A DNA stretch of 64,000 nucleotides, taken from the NCBI GenBank assembly GCA_004369045.1, contig ML213517.1:316757-380756 (forward strand). The letters run 5' to 3'. The stretch is from Heliocybe sulcata. Its lineage: Eukaryota > Basidiomycota > Agaricomycetes > Gloeophyllales > Gloeophyllaceae. The translations under genes and the position numbers were made by a program. The notes beneath the pieces were generated by a model. That model saw nothing but the letters and a program-made list of their open reading frames with translations. It was not told where the DNA came from and did not search any database. Positions 12,650 to 22,592 of this stretch are shown in pieces (the stretch's first letter is position 1; each line of letters begins with the position of its first letter).

Positions 12650-13880
12650 GGTCGCAGCCACTTACAAGGGGAGCGGGTGAAATCAGAACGTCTGCCTTCC
12701 GACACCAATGGAAAACTGACTTTACGGAGACTTCTGGAGAATCCTTGAAGCAATATTCTTTTGGTAACATGTTCGGATATCCTAGCAGGTTGCCCTTCAC
12801 CTTAATTCGCGTTTGAGTACCCCACACTTCTTGCATGCTCTTCAGGGCGGATGGACGCAGGGAGTCGGACAGAAGATCCGGAACCACGATGCATGATGAA
12901 ATCATCCAAGGGCCATTGTGCTGGAGAAAATATGCCATTTCGGCGGCGATCGAGCAAGAGTACTCTGCTGAATTACATCCAATCTATCAAAAACATTGAG
13001 TTGATGAACATGTAGGCCGGCGTCTGAAAGCAGAGTTCGACTGACAAATAACTCCGACTTCGAAGTTCGGCACGTATTCCCTGTTGATACGGAAGATTGA
13101 CGCGACCTGTTTAGAAACGACATATGCATCAGAACTATTGAGCAAATCGATTACGACAGAATAATTTACTGACGGAGCAATATGCTCCAGCGTCCCCACG
13201 ACCGTGTTCAGCCACTTGAAACGGAACGTCGATCATGCCGCCATAGTACCAGGTGCTCCGGTTGCGCCCGCCATTCGAAGACCGGTTCCGCGCAGGCAGC
13301 TCATCTGGCAATGTGATCCAGCTTCGGTCTATCTGTGGCCACTGAAAATCAAAAGCCACACACCCGCCTTCTCACCATCATTCTCCATGTTGGCTCAGAG
13401 CTTGCCGAATACTTGAGCGCGAGCCGCCCAATGCGCGATCTCGCCGCAGAAACCTAGAATAATCGCCAGTAAGGGCAGGCAACCACTTCCCGAAGTAACT
13501 GTTCAATGTTGAGCGCGCTTCCTGGCTGCCTATCTGATGATAGAATTGAGAGAAGCAGAAGCGCTTCAAAGTCACACACCCAATGTCACAGCATGTCACT
13601 CGTCCGAATGCTCACACCAGCATAACCTCCAAATTACACCCGCTGTTCTTTCCGAACTTCCTGAAATTTGGCGTCTTGAACACTGGGAAACTCCTATAAT
13701 ATCCGACCCCTACTACCTTCGTAACAGGGACACCCCCTATGTCTTCTGGGCGATCTCATAATATTGAATAGCTTTGCAAGGAATTTCGAATTCAGGACAC
13801 TCTCGGTCAGAGTGAGTTTCGCATGCCTCCTTATCGTCAGTCGCAGTTTCCTTCGGCCCGCACCAGGCACCCCATTACCA
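12650..13880 (-). CDS. Unrecognised coding region between PKS and monooxygenase; gene or decayed gene
   Basis: Several adjoining minus-strand open segments look like real protein rather than chance. They include FPVFKTPNFRKFGKNSG (about 13.66 kb), GSQEARSTLNSYFGKWLPAL (about 13.5 kb), SWITLPDELPARNRSS, an NTVVGTLEHIAPSVNYSVV stretch, YVPNFEVG, and a long segment with MAYFLQHNGPWMISSC and KGNLLGYPNMLPKEYCFKD. One plausible intron (GTGTGAG...ATCATCAG, about 13.53-13.62 kb) joins two segments. I could not splice all of them into one frame, and the most upstream block (ECPEFEIPCKAIQYYEIAQKT) runs into a stop with no obvious donor. The ends given are approximate. I do not recognise the family. Its place between PKS and FMO, on the same strand, suggests a cluster enzyme or the remains of one. 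Confidence 0.35.
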
Positions 13881-13989
13881 CAACTTTGAAGACATCTGGA
13901 CTCGTCCGAAGGAACGTCCGGACGATTAATACGAGACGGCACGGTAGACGGCACCATTAGTGACCGTGTGGTCATGGCCACTTCCTATG

Positions 13990-14610
13990 GTATGGCGAGC
14001 GTTTTCTTCTCTTCGAGTGGTGAAGAAGACTTCTTTCATAATGCACCAACGAAAGGGGCCACGGGCGTCATGGGCACCACTCCGGTTGCTGACGACCTGA
14101 GAGAGGCAGATTCCATGGCCATCTTCTTGCCAGGGGTGCGTTCATAGTAAATGAGCAGTTGTCAAAATGACCGAGATCGCGACCCAGAGAACCGGATCAC
14201 TCAATCTGAAGCAGGGTCAACCATGGCCAGTGCCCGTGATATCCTCGGGCCATACCGTAATGACATATAGCAGATGCCGCAAGGAAATCCAAGCGCCCAT
14301 ATGGCAAAATGATGCAGCTGGCAATAACTCAAGCACACCGTCGGTACCGTTCGCACGAGTCGAGGTAAACATGCACGTCACTCTATCTTCTCTTCACAGA
14401 GGTGCCATCTCGGTTGAGGATTGCAAGGCTTGATGAAACCCTAAAGCTAACAGTGAGAAAACCTCCATATGTGTTACATTGCACGCTGCCAAATGCAGTA
14501 TCAAACGCGCCGCTTCAACGATGAACAACAACATCTTCTCAGTTTACATTACAGGAGATTTCTCCCTATAATTATACAAAATCGCTAATTAAACGTCGAC
14601 ATCCTCATCC
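13990..14610. other. Intergenic, upstream of the unrecognised region and 3' of the monooxygenase
   Basis: No convincing gene. Short open frames occur on both strands but lack splice-consistent extension or recognisable motifs. AT-rich sequence at 14560-14600 probably holds the monooxygenase 3' end signals. Confidence 0.4.
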
Positions 14611-17023
14611 TCATGCGCGGGGGTAGTACCAGGCCCTCGTGCCGGGCTTCCCTTCCATTTCAGCAACAGTCATTCCGTTGCCCAGCCACCGGAGGATGCT
14701 GGCGGTGTCGTCGCCGCTGTTATTGTCCAAGTACGTGTACTCGTAGTCCTCCCATCGAGGCTGCTCCAAGGCTCGCAGATGGTGAAGTGTCGAACCTAGA
14801 CATGACGTGCTTAGCTTAGACATTCCAGCTGCGCGAAATGAGAGAGGCACGCACCAGGCCACAATCCCATAATCCTACCATCGGGCTTGCCGTTCTTGTA
14901 CCAACTCGGGCACTACATTCGTCAGTCAGTTACGCCATCACGCGCTTGAGAAGTGAGGATAAGACGTACGTGTTTCGTGAAGATGGTCCTCGGGAAGTAC
15001 GCATCACAGTACGCCTGGAACGCTTCGACGGCCTTCTTCTGCGCGCCCATAGCCTTGATACGTTGGTACTGCATCTTCCTAATGCACTGTGCCACATATT
15101 CTCCCTGCTTCTCGAACATAGGGACCAGAGGGCCCACTGCGATACCCGTGTTCGGGCCACCAACGTTGAACCTAGGTGGCGCGCACGATGCTGAGCAGCG
15201 TTGGATAGACATGATCCGTTACAACCACATACCAGTTCGGGAACCCATCCTGGCTGATGCCGAGGTACGTCTTGGGGTAATCTGCCCAGAGGTCTTGGAG
15301 GTTCACACCGTCCCTGCCGATGATGGGGAAGCGAGGCTTGAACGAGCTGTCGAACCCAGTGGCTGCGATGATCACATCGTAGGTCTTGTGCGTGCCATCA
15401 ACAGTTTCGATCCCGTTCTCCGTGATGCGCTTAATCTCGGTATGGATGAAGGCCGCCTGGAAAAAAGTTCAGTTGATGCATCGACCTTCACAAACACACG
15501 AAAGCACTCACGTTAGGCGCCATCTACAATGAAACGAAGATGTGACCATAAGCCACAGTTATCCGCAAGAACGTATCAGACGCACCAGAGCCTCCAGGTA
15601 CCCAATCCCAGGCGTCAGCCTGCGACAACTGACCGGGAAGTCGGGCTGGAGATTGAGTTCGCGTATCAGCACACTATACCAAATACGCAATCAAGGTTCC
15701 CTCACAATCAAGTTCTCCGCGATTTCGGGATGAGTGGCCAGGCGCGCCTTCATGGTCTCCTCAAGACCTTTCCGCGCCATATTCTGGAAGTCGCTACCGT
15801 CCAGCGTAAGAGGGAAGAAGGTGTTGCAGGCATCTTCGAGATTGAAGCGGAACTCCTTGTACTTGTCTTTGTTAGTGAAATCCTTGAGTTCTTCTTCGGA
15901 GAAGACGTCTAACGGGTTTGCGGTGTGAGTTATATTGCTACTTCGTGAGTAGAAGGGGTGGTAGGGACGTACGATTGCCGGTCTTGCCATCAGGGTACTG
16001 GTCGACGGGGATGAACGGCTGGAAGATCCATGTCTTGCCTCGAATATAGTTATCAATGTTCTTGACGTAGGGTTGCAGCGCAGGGGCAACCTGGGTGGCG
16101 CTGGATCCCTAGAGTGACGCGACTAATGAGCTCGGAGGATGAATGGAAGGAGAAGGTACTTACATAGCCAATGACAGCTACGCTACGGCCTTTCCAAGCA
16201 TCACCAGCCGGCTCGAGATCCCAAGCAGCCGTATGAACACTAGACACGACCGTTAGAAGGCGGACTCGCAGGATATCGTATCAGACTAACATCTTTCCCT
16301 TGAACTTCTCAATACCCTCAATTGCAGGATCACGTCGGTGGTTCAAGGCTCCAGTAGCCGAAATGACAACATGCGCTACGTCGGTGAAGGTCTTGTCGGC
16401 GGCAATGTCGCGGATCGTGACATTCCATTTCCCTGCCGATTCGTCCCACTCCGCTTTGACGACTTCGTGCTTGAACTGGGGTAGTCTGCGTGAGTGACGG
16501 TGAAAACCTCTTTGGATGAGATACATACCTTGATTTTATTCTGCACGCCGATCTTGTGTGCGACGTCGCAGAGGTATCGGTGAATTTCCGGACCCTCAGC
16601 GTAGAACTTGCTCCATTGCGTCTAGCAGGGTGTCAGCCAAAACGAGGACTCCGATTAGTTCTCCACCCACGTTTTCCTGGAAGGTGAACTGGTACGCATG
16701 AGCGGGACTAAGTATTTGAGGCGTCAGTTCTCATAAAGTGGCGAGTGCATAGAAGTGCGTACACATCGCAAGCGACTCCCGGATACCGATTCTCATACCA
16801 GGTCCCTCCAACTGCCTCATTCTTTTCGTAGAGAACATATTCTACGTTCTCCGCAGTATTCGAAAGATGGTAGGCCGCAGCGAGACCAGAGAAACCGGTC
16901 CCAACTATTCATCCATCAAAGCATAGCCATTGAATCAGTACAAAAGCACGTACCAATGATGGCCCGCATGGGCCGCGCATAGTCGATAGGTTCCTCTAGT
17001 ATGGTGAGCTTAGACGACGACAT
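14611..17023 (-). CDS. Flavin-binding monooxygenase, Baeyer-Villiger type (FMO family)
   Basis: The start at 17023 gives [20 protein letters not shown]. An intron of about 55 nt leads to the FAD-binding Rossmann motif [14 protein letters not shown], then [15 protein letters not shown], a BVMO/FMO hallmark. Next comes FKGKM, joined by an intron to [20 protein letters not shown]; this is the family fingerprint FxGxxxHxxxW and the lead-in to the second, NADPH-binding Rossmann fold (VAVIG). The C-terminal half has [13 protein letters not shown] and GGPNTGIA, and the protein ends WYYPRA with TGA at 14611. At least seven introns; no frame break seen. Such enzymes insert oxygen next to a ketone or hydroxylate heteroatoms, using FAD, NADPH and O2. 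Placement beside the PKS makes a tailoring role likely (inference). Confidence 0.88.
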
Positions 17024-17068
17024 GGTTCCTCAGCAAAAGGCTCCTAGACATGACGGGTACCCTCAATA

Positions 17069-17075
17069 TCTTATA
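17069..17075 (-). promoter_or_regulatory. TATA-like box of the flavin monooxygenase
   Basis: Minus-strand TATAAGA lies about 46 bp upstream of the start codon at 17023. The short distance implies a brief 5' UTR. Motif and position only. Confidence 0.35.
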
Positions 17076-17503
17076 TCGATTGGACATGTGCGGTCGATGA
17101 TCGACGAGGATGCCTCCAGACTGGGTTCTGGATAGAAGCTCGACCCTTGGGACGCGAAGATGCTCCTGTGACCGCCCGTATCAGGACCCCACGGTCTGCC
17201 GGGAGTAAGAGAACTGTGTTAAGAGGAGCTTGGAAAACATTGCGGGATCTGATTCTCCATCAGAGCATTAATAACACGAGTCGTCCGACGGGCTGAGTAT
17301 GTTCGTGAACTCTGTGATCTATGATCTGGCGTATGTAAGATGTACGCCATGAGCGATTTCCAGATTCAAAGAAGCTGGCTGTCGGAAGAAGCGAGGCAAC
17401 GGTACGGAGTTGGCCGATAGGCAATGGGATTGTGCCTGCTGCGGCTCGAGATAGGGTCGCTGCAGAAGGTCCTGAATATTGGATGACTATTGTGGGACTG
17501 CAC

Positions 17504-17627
17504 TGTTCTCTCCGTTTACTTACGAACCAGGCGGATATCATGCTAATGAGAGAATCCCCTGCAAATACGCTCTAATGTTCTCTCCGTTTACTTGCGAACC
17601 AGACGGATATCGTGGTAGTTAATGAGG
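17504..17627. repeat. Imperfect tandem duplication, two copies with 72 bp period
   Basis: About 48 bp starting tgttctctccgtttactt at 17504 recur at 17576 with a few substitutions (tacgaaccaggcgg versus tgcgaaccagacgg), and both copies are followed by a related taatgag end. They lie in the spacer between the GMC oxidoreductase 3' end (17835) and the monooxygenase start (17023). No gene is seen in the rest of that spacer (17080-17830). Confidence 0.75.
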
Positions 17628-17834
17628 GAGCTCCGAGTCCGTCGGTGCCATAGACTCGTATACGCAATGGTAGAGCAAGAATATAGTCGCCGGTCAATTC
17701 ACTTATCCGAGTTCCCCGTGGTATAGCAAATGGTGATACATTTTGTCCTTTCCATCCATACATTCCATACAAGTTCCATAAAATCATGGTAAAACCGAGC
17801 GCCCGTTACGCAGGTTTCTAGTTCACAGTTACGT

Positions 17835-20194
17835 TTACTTGCGCGCAGCCTTGATGATGTCCGCGGCCTGCAATAAACGTGAATCAGAAAATTAGAAACC
17901 AGCGTAGAGAAAATCAGACATACCTTCTCGCCGATAGCGTACGCCAACGTGACGATATTCGCCGAGACGATGAGCGGAATGACCGAGCAGTCCACCTGTG
18001 AAGCGCTCTATCAGCTCCGAGTCGCAAGGTCCCTGTGGCAATCAGACATACCACACGGAGATTGCTCGTCCCGTACACCAACAAGTTGCTATCAACAACA
18101 CCACCATCCGCCTTGGGCGACATCGCAGCCGTGCCCACAGGGTGCCACAAGGTACCGAGACACTCCTTGACATGCTTCTCCGCCGTAGCCTTGTCCAGAT
18201 CCGAGCTGTACGTGGGGTACACCTTCTGCACGACGCTCCCCTTCATCGGCTCCGTCTCATACAACTTCAGCAGCAGCCTCAAGGCACCAGAGAGGATGTC
18301 GAGATCGGCCTGGTTCGCGAAGTAGTTCTGCTGGATCGCAGGCTGCTTGAGCGGGTCCGCCGACGTGATGTGCACGGTCCCGCGGGTAAAGGGGTGCGCA
18401 TAGGTCGACACGATGGAGATGTAACGCCCATCGGGCTTGGGAGTGAGACCGGGGACGGGCAAGTGGCCGTTCCAGTGAATGAGCCTGTAAGGCAATGCGG
18501 ATTAGGACGCCATGTAGATACCGAAGGAAACGGAGAGCACGCACTGCGCCACGGGCGAGTTTTGATCGATCCATTTGCTGACCAAGCCGTACTGCTTCTC
18601 GATACCCCTTTTCACGGGCTCGGGAGTCTCCTTGAAGATCTCAGGTGCAGCCTGGATGCTCGCAAGCTTCTCCCACCTCCTCACGTCGGCAACAGAGCCG
18701 AGCGACTTGCCAGAAACGAAGGCAACCATAGAAGTGGGGACGGCTGCAAGAATACCTTGCTGGCCACCGCTGAGAATGCAATGAGTCAGAACGCTGGACT
18801 TTCAGGTTTGGATGATAGAATGAAAGACGCACTAGAGCTTCTGCTGCGCAGCCATATGCTCCGGGTCCGTGAGCATATCGAGTGTCTCGTACTGAGGGTC
18901 GACTTCGACGATCGTCGTGATGATAGCGTGATCCTGAAGGTTTTCTCCAACCCCGGGCGCGTCAACCTTCGTCTCAATCCCCAGCGGCTCGAGTCTGCTC
19001 TTATTTCCAATCCCCGACAGCTCGAGGATCTGCGGGGTCTGGAAGGACCCGGCGGACAAGATGACCTCCCTCTTCGCAGCCACAGTCAGGGTCTTGCCGT
19101 CCTTGATGAAGCTCACGCCGGTCGCCTTCTGCAGGCCGTTGGAGTCCTTCTCGAGGACAATCTTGGCGACGTGCGCCTCAGTCAGGACAAGGAGATTCGA
19201 ACGACTAGAGTTGGGAGCGTAAAACGCGGAGGCGGAGTACGAGCGTGTTGCGGTGCGCGGGTCGACTGTGGAGGGGATGAGGAAGGCACCGACGGGTTGT
19301 CCTCCCGCCTAAGTCACAAGAGTACTTCAATCGACCGAATCCGGGGAGTCGCAGAACAATACACTTACATGACCGGGGTTACGAGGGACTCCGAGCTTCT
19401 CCAGGGAGTCGAGCATCTTGGCGTGCAGACCGGTGACATGAGTAGGGAAGGACTTCGCGATTGGACCTACAGACCAGGCAAGGCTCAGATCCGTTATCCA
19501 AGCACACTCTAATGGCGAGGAAACGTACCACCGTGTCCGAACGAAGCAAAGTCAGGGTCGACGGCATACTCAAGGGCCTTTTCGGGCGTGAGGTTTGTTG
19601 GTTCATGCAGATGCTCTCCGCGCTTCATGTACTCGAGGAAGGTTTTCCAGTTCCATCCAGGGTTGCCAAGCGCCTCGATAGCATCGAGCTCTTCTGATCC
19701 CGGACGGGCGGAAAGGAGGAAGTTCACCTATAACGGATAAGACACCTCAACAACTTTCGCTGTGGATAGCGCGCCTGGTACTTACAGCAGAGGAGCCTCC
19801 GAGGCCCTTGCCGCGACTCTGAGGGACAACACGTCCGTCAAGCCCTTTTTGAGGGAGGGACTCGAAGTTCCAATCGAATTTGGGGTTGCCCAGGGCCAGC
19901 CCTCGCATACCTGCAATTGGCGCCACATGTTACGATTGTCCAAATCTCAGGGAGTTCAGGGCTTACCGGGGATATTAATTTCGGGATCCTGTTCATGGTA
20001 CCCTCCAGCCTCGATTACACCGACTGTGACATTAGAGTCTTCTGCGAGTCTGCAGTTCAAGAGTTAGCGCACGGTAACTACTCGTGCTAAGTTCGGACGC
20101 ACCTGGCAGCAACAACCAGGCCAGAAGTACCACCACCAATTACGACATAGTCGAGGGGTGTCTTGGTGAACTGCTCAAGAGGAACGATGGGCAT
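17835..20194 (-). CDS. GMC (glucose-methanol-choline) oxidoreductase
   Basis: The start at 20194 gives MPIVPLEQFTKTPLDYVVIG and then GGGTSGLVVAAR, the N-terminal FAD-binding motif with the exon junction at the Arg. Next come VIEAGGYHEQDPEI and the GMC signature region near SRGKGLGGSSAV. The C-terminal signature carries the catalytic His in GTLWHPVGTAAMSPK, and the second position lies in SANIVTLAYAIGEKAADI, where Asn stands where aryl-alcohol oxidases have His. No signal peptide is visible, unlike secreted aryl-alcohol oxidases, so it is probably intracellular. The length, about 600 residues, is normal. It probably oxidises an alcohol to an aldehyde with FAD and O2. With the neighbouring PKS (reductive release) and monooxygenase it makes a coherent tailoring set (inference). 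A long open frame antisense to it is a shadow. Confidence 0.87.
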
Positions 20195-21177
20195 GGTGTC
20201 GATGTTGAGGTCCTACTGTCGGGGTCGGCGAAACTTTAAGTACGATGATCGTGAGGGTCTCGTTGGGCTGGACAGCAGGAGGAGGGACCCATCACGACAG
20301 ACGGGCCCCGTTCCCTCGTTCCCTCGCCTACAATCATCACAGAATGATCAGAAAAGCCGGAGGGGCTTGATAAACCGCAACTTCTTGAAGATCTATCAGA
20401 GTTGTGGAGGACTCGGGTCTTTGCTTCCGAGGCCCAGATTACCAAGCATTCCGTAACACATGTCGCACAACTGCCCGCAACGTGCGAGCTGAGTGTCACT
20501 TAAACATAGGTCTCAGCTGCAACACAGCACTGTCGTCGATGCTTCGCTCAGCGACGAGCGCGTCCCGCCGTCCTTGTGCGACGGCGTCGGTATCGTCGGT
20601 AGTTACCGGCCTACTCTGTAACTACTTCATTTCCACGGCAATGTCGGTGCGCCTTCCTGTGGAGATCGCTCTTTATATGGGCATCTATGATGGGTCCTGG
20701 CAACGTTCTCGGCCATATCGTTCACATCACGCTACTGCATCATGATCTTTGATGTTGCTGCGTAAGGGGCTCTGCGGCTCAAGGCTTTCACTTGCAACGT
20801 TTATAGTTGTCTCAGAGAAGATTATGCCCATCCGAAACGCATAGGTATAGGTATCAATAGTCGTGCGCACGGTTATTGTGATGCTTGGGAAGCTTTCATA
20901 TGACCGTCTGATACCCACACTGAGCCTCTCCACAGTGCTCTCAGGGTCAGAATCGCTAAATCCGGCTCCCCTTCGCTGATGCCAGACAACCAGGAGGGTC
21001 TGCTTCTCTGATGGTTGGATCAAATCCAAAATCCAAATCAGAAGTCGCCCCCAGATCCCTCGTCGGTGAGAACGCAGATGCCGCTAATCTCGCTCACGCT
21101 ATCCGCCTGAGGCTTGGGCTGACTTTAAGAGCGTCAGAGATTCTGCGTGACGCATACTCCCCCCGTCGCTCCTTACC
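20195..21177. other. Divergent promoter region, GMC oxidoreductase (-) and membrane protein (+)
   Basis: No supported gene. The roughly 980 bp separate two divergently transcribed genes and must hold both promoters. Short open frames on both strands show no family features. Confidence 0.5.
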
Positions 21178-22592
21178 ATGTCATCCATCCTCGCGGCAGT
21201 CCCTGGTATCCCACCGAACATCGCTGACTTGTAAGTCCAGTTTAGCGCTAACCATTACGCAATGTTAACGTTAATATTCGATAGGTTGGGCCCTCTGGTG
21301 AGTTCTCTGCACGGGGCATCAGTCGCACGCTCCCGCTAAGTCCGCCTCAGCTCTTGGGCGTCTTATTCAACTGGGCCTTGTTCGGCGCACTTGTTGTCCA
21401 AGTCTGTACGTACAACGCTAGCAGGACAGTTCTATTACGTTGAGATTTACTTGGCGCACCAGGGATCTACTACCTCGCCTTCCCAAATGATCGCTGGATC
21501 GTCAAGTCGGTCGTGTTCGGCAGCTTCATCGTCGAGCTGATCCAGTCGATCATGATCATTAAGGATGCCTTCCGAGTGATGGCCAGTGGATGGGGCGACC
21601 CCGCACAGATTACCGTAGTCGGGCTGCTCTGGTTCAGCGTGCCCTTCATCAGTGTCTTCTGTCAGTACTCCCGCATTCGACTCGCAATAATCTTAAAAGA
21701 CTAAATATTCATGGCATAACAGCTAGCTGGATCGCTCAGCTTTTCTATGCCTGGCGTATTCGCGTCCTCAGCCAGAACTGGATACTTCCTATCACAATCA
21801 CTGCAGTACGTCCCTCGCCGTTCACCTGATTTTTCCGCCCGCTCAGACTCCCTCGAATTAGCTATCTCTGCTCCAAGGCGCCTGCAGCTGGTACACCGCC
21901 ATCGAGCTGAAGATTCTCAATGATTTCTCCCTCCTTCAGGACAAGACTTACCGTGTCACCTCCGTCTGGCTCGGCGGCACGGCGCTCTGCGATCTGATCA
22001 TCGCCGCCTCCATGATCTTCTACCTCCACAAGTCCCGCACTGGTTTCTCGCGGACAGACGACATCGTGCAGCGCCTCATCCGGGTCACCGTCGAGACGGG
22101 CTTGATCTGCACAATCATCGCTCTCATCGACCTTGCCGTCTACGTTGCCTACAAGGACAACAACTACCACTTCACCCCCGTGTTGACGCTGTCGAAGCTC
22201 TACGCAAACTCCCTGCTCGCCTCGCTGAACTCGCGCATCCGGTTCTCGGGCGGTCGCTTCGACGACCCCAACACGAACGACCACAGCTTGAGCGTCCTCG
22301 AGAGCAAGAACGGCGTGACCGTCCGCGGCGTCAGCGTCAACCAGCTCGCCACTGGCGCGCAACGCAGGAACGGAGGTGTGACTGGTGGCATCGCCGTGTC
22401 TATCTCAGAAGAGACGTATGGTGACAACTTGCATATCCCTATGAACGACGTGAGTATACCCGCCTGCTCTTCCTTCGTGAACTCCAGTCTGACTGTTATC
22501 GTTCGATCTTGGAGCAGTTGGGATGGGACGCGAAACGTAGTCAGATGGACAACTCGTCCGTGCCGAAAACAACAGCCGACTATTCTGTGTAG
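21178..22592 (+). CDS. DUF6534-type seven-helix membrane protein
   Basis: The start MSSILAAVPGIPPNIADL is split from LGPL by an intron with good GT-AG ends; a tiny exon follows, then LLGVLFNWALFGALVVQ (helix 1). Further hydrophobic helices include YYLAFPNDRW, VKSVVFGSFIVELIQSIMII, ITVVGLLWFSVPFISVF, ILPITITALSLLQGACSWY, SVWLGGTALCDLIIAASMIF and GLICTIIALIDLAVYVA. The cytoplasmic tail holds the conserved LYANSLLASLNSR segment. A last intron (GTGAGT at about 22448) joins MND to LGWDAKRSQMD, with TAG at 22590-22592. This large basidiomycete family looks receptor-like, but no ligand or activity is known to me. It transcribes away from the GMC gene and may or may not belong to the cluster. Confidence 0.85.

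Noticed and set aside
17998-19512. 504-codon open frame on the plus strand
   Set aside because: It lies antisense to the GMC oxidoreductase, has biased composition and no family features; it is a shadow of the real gene.
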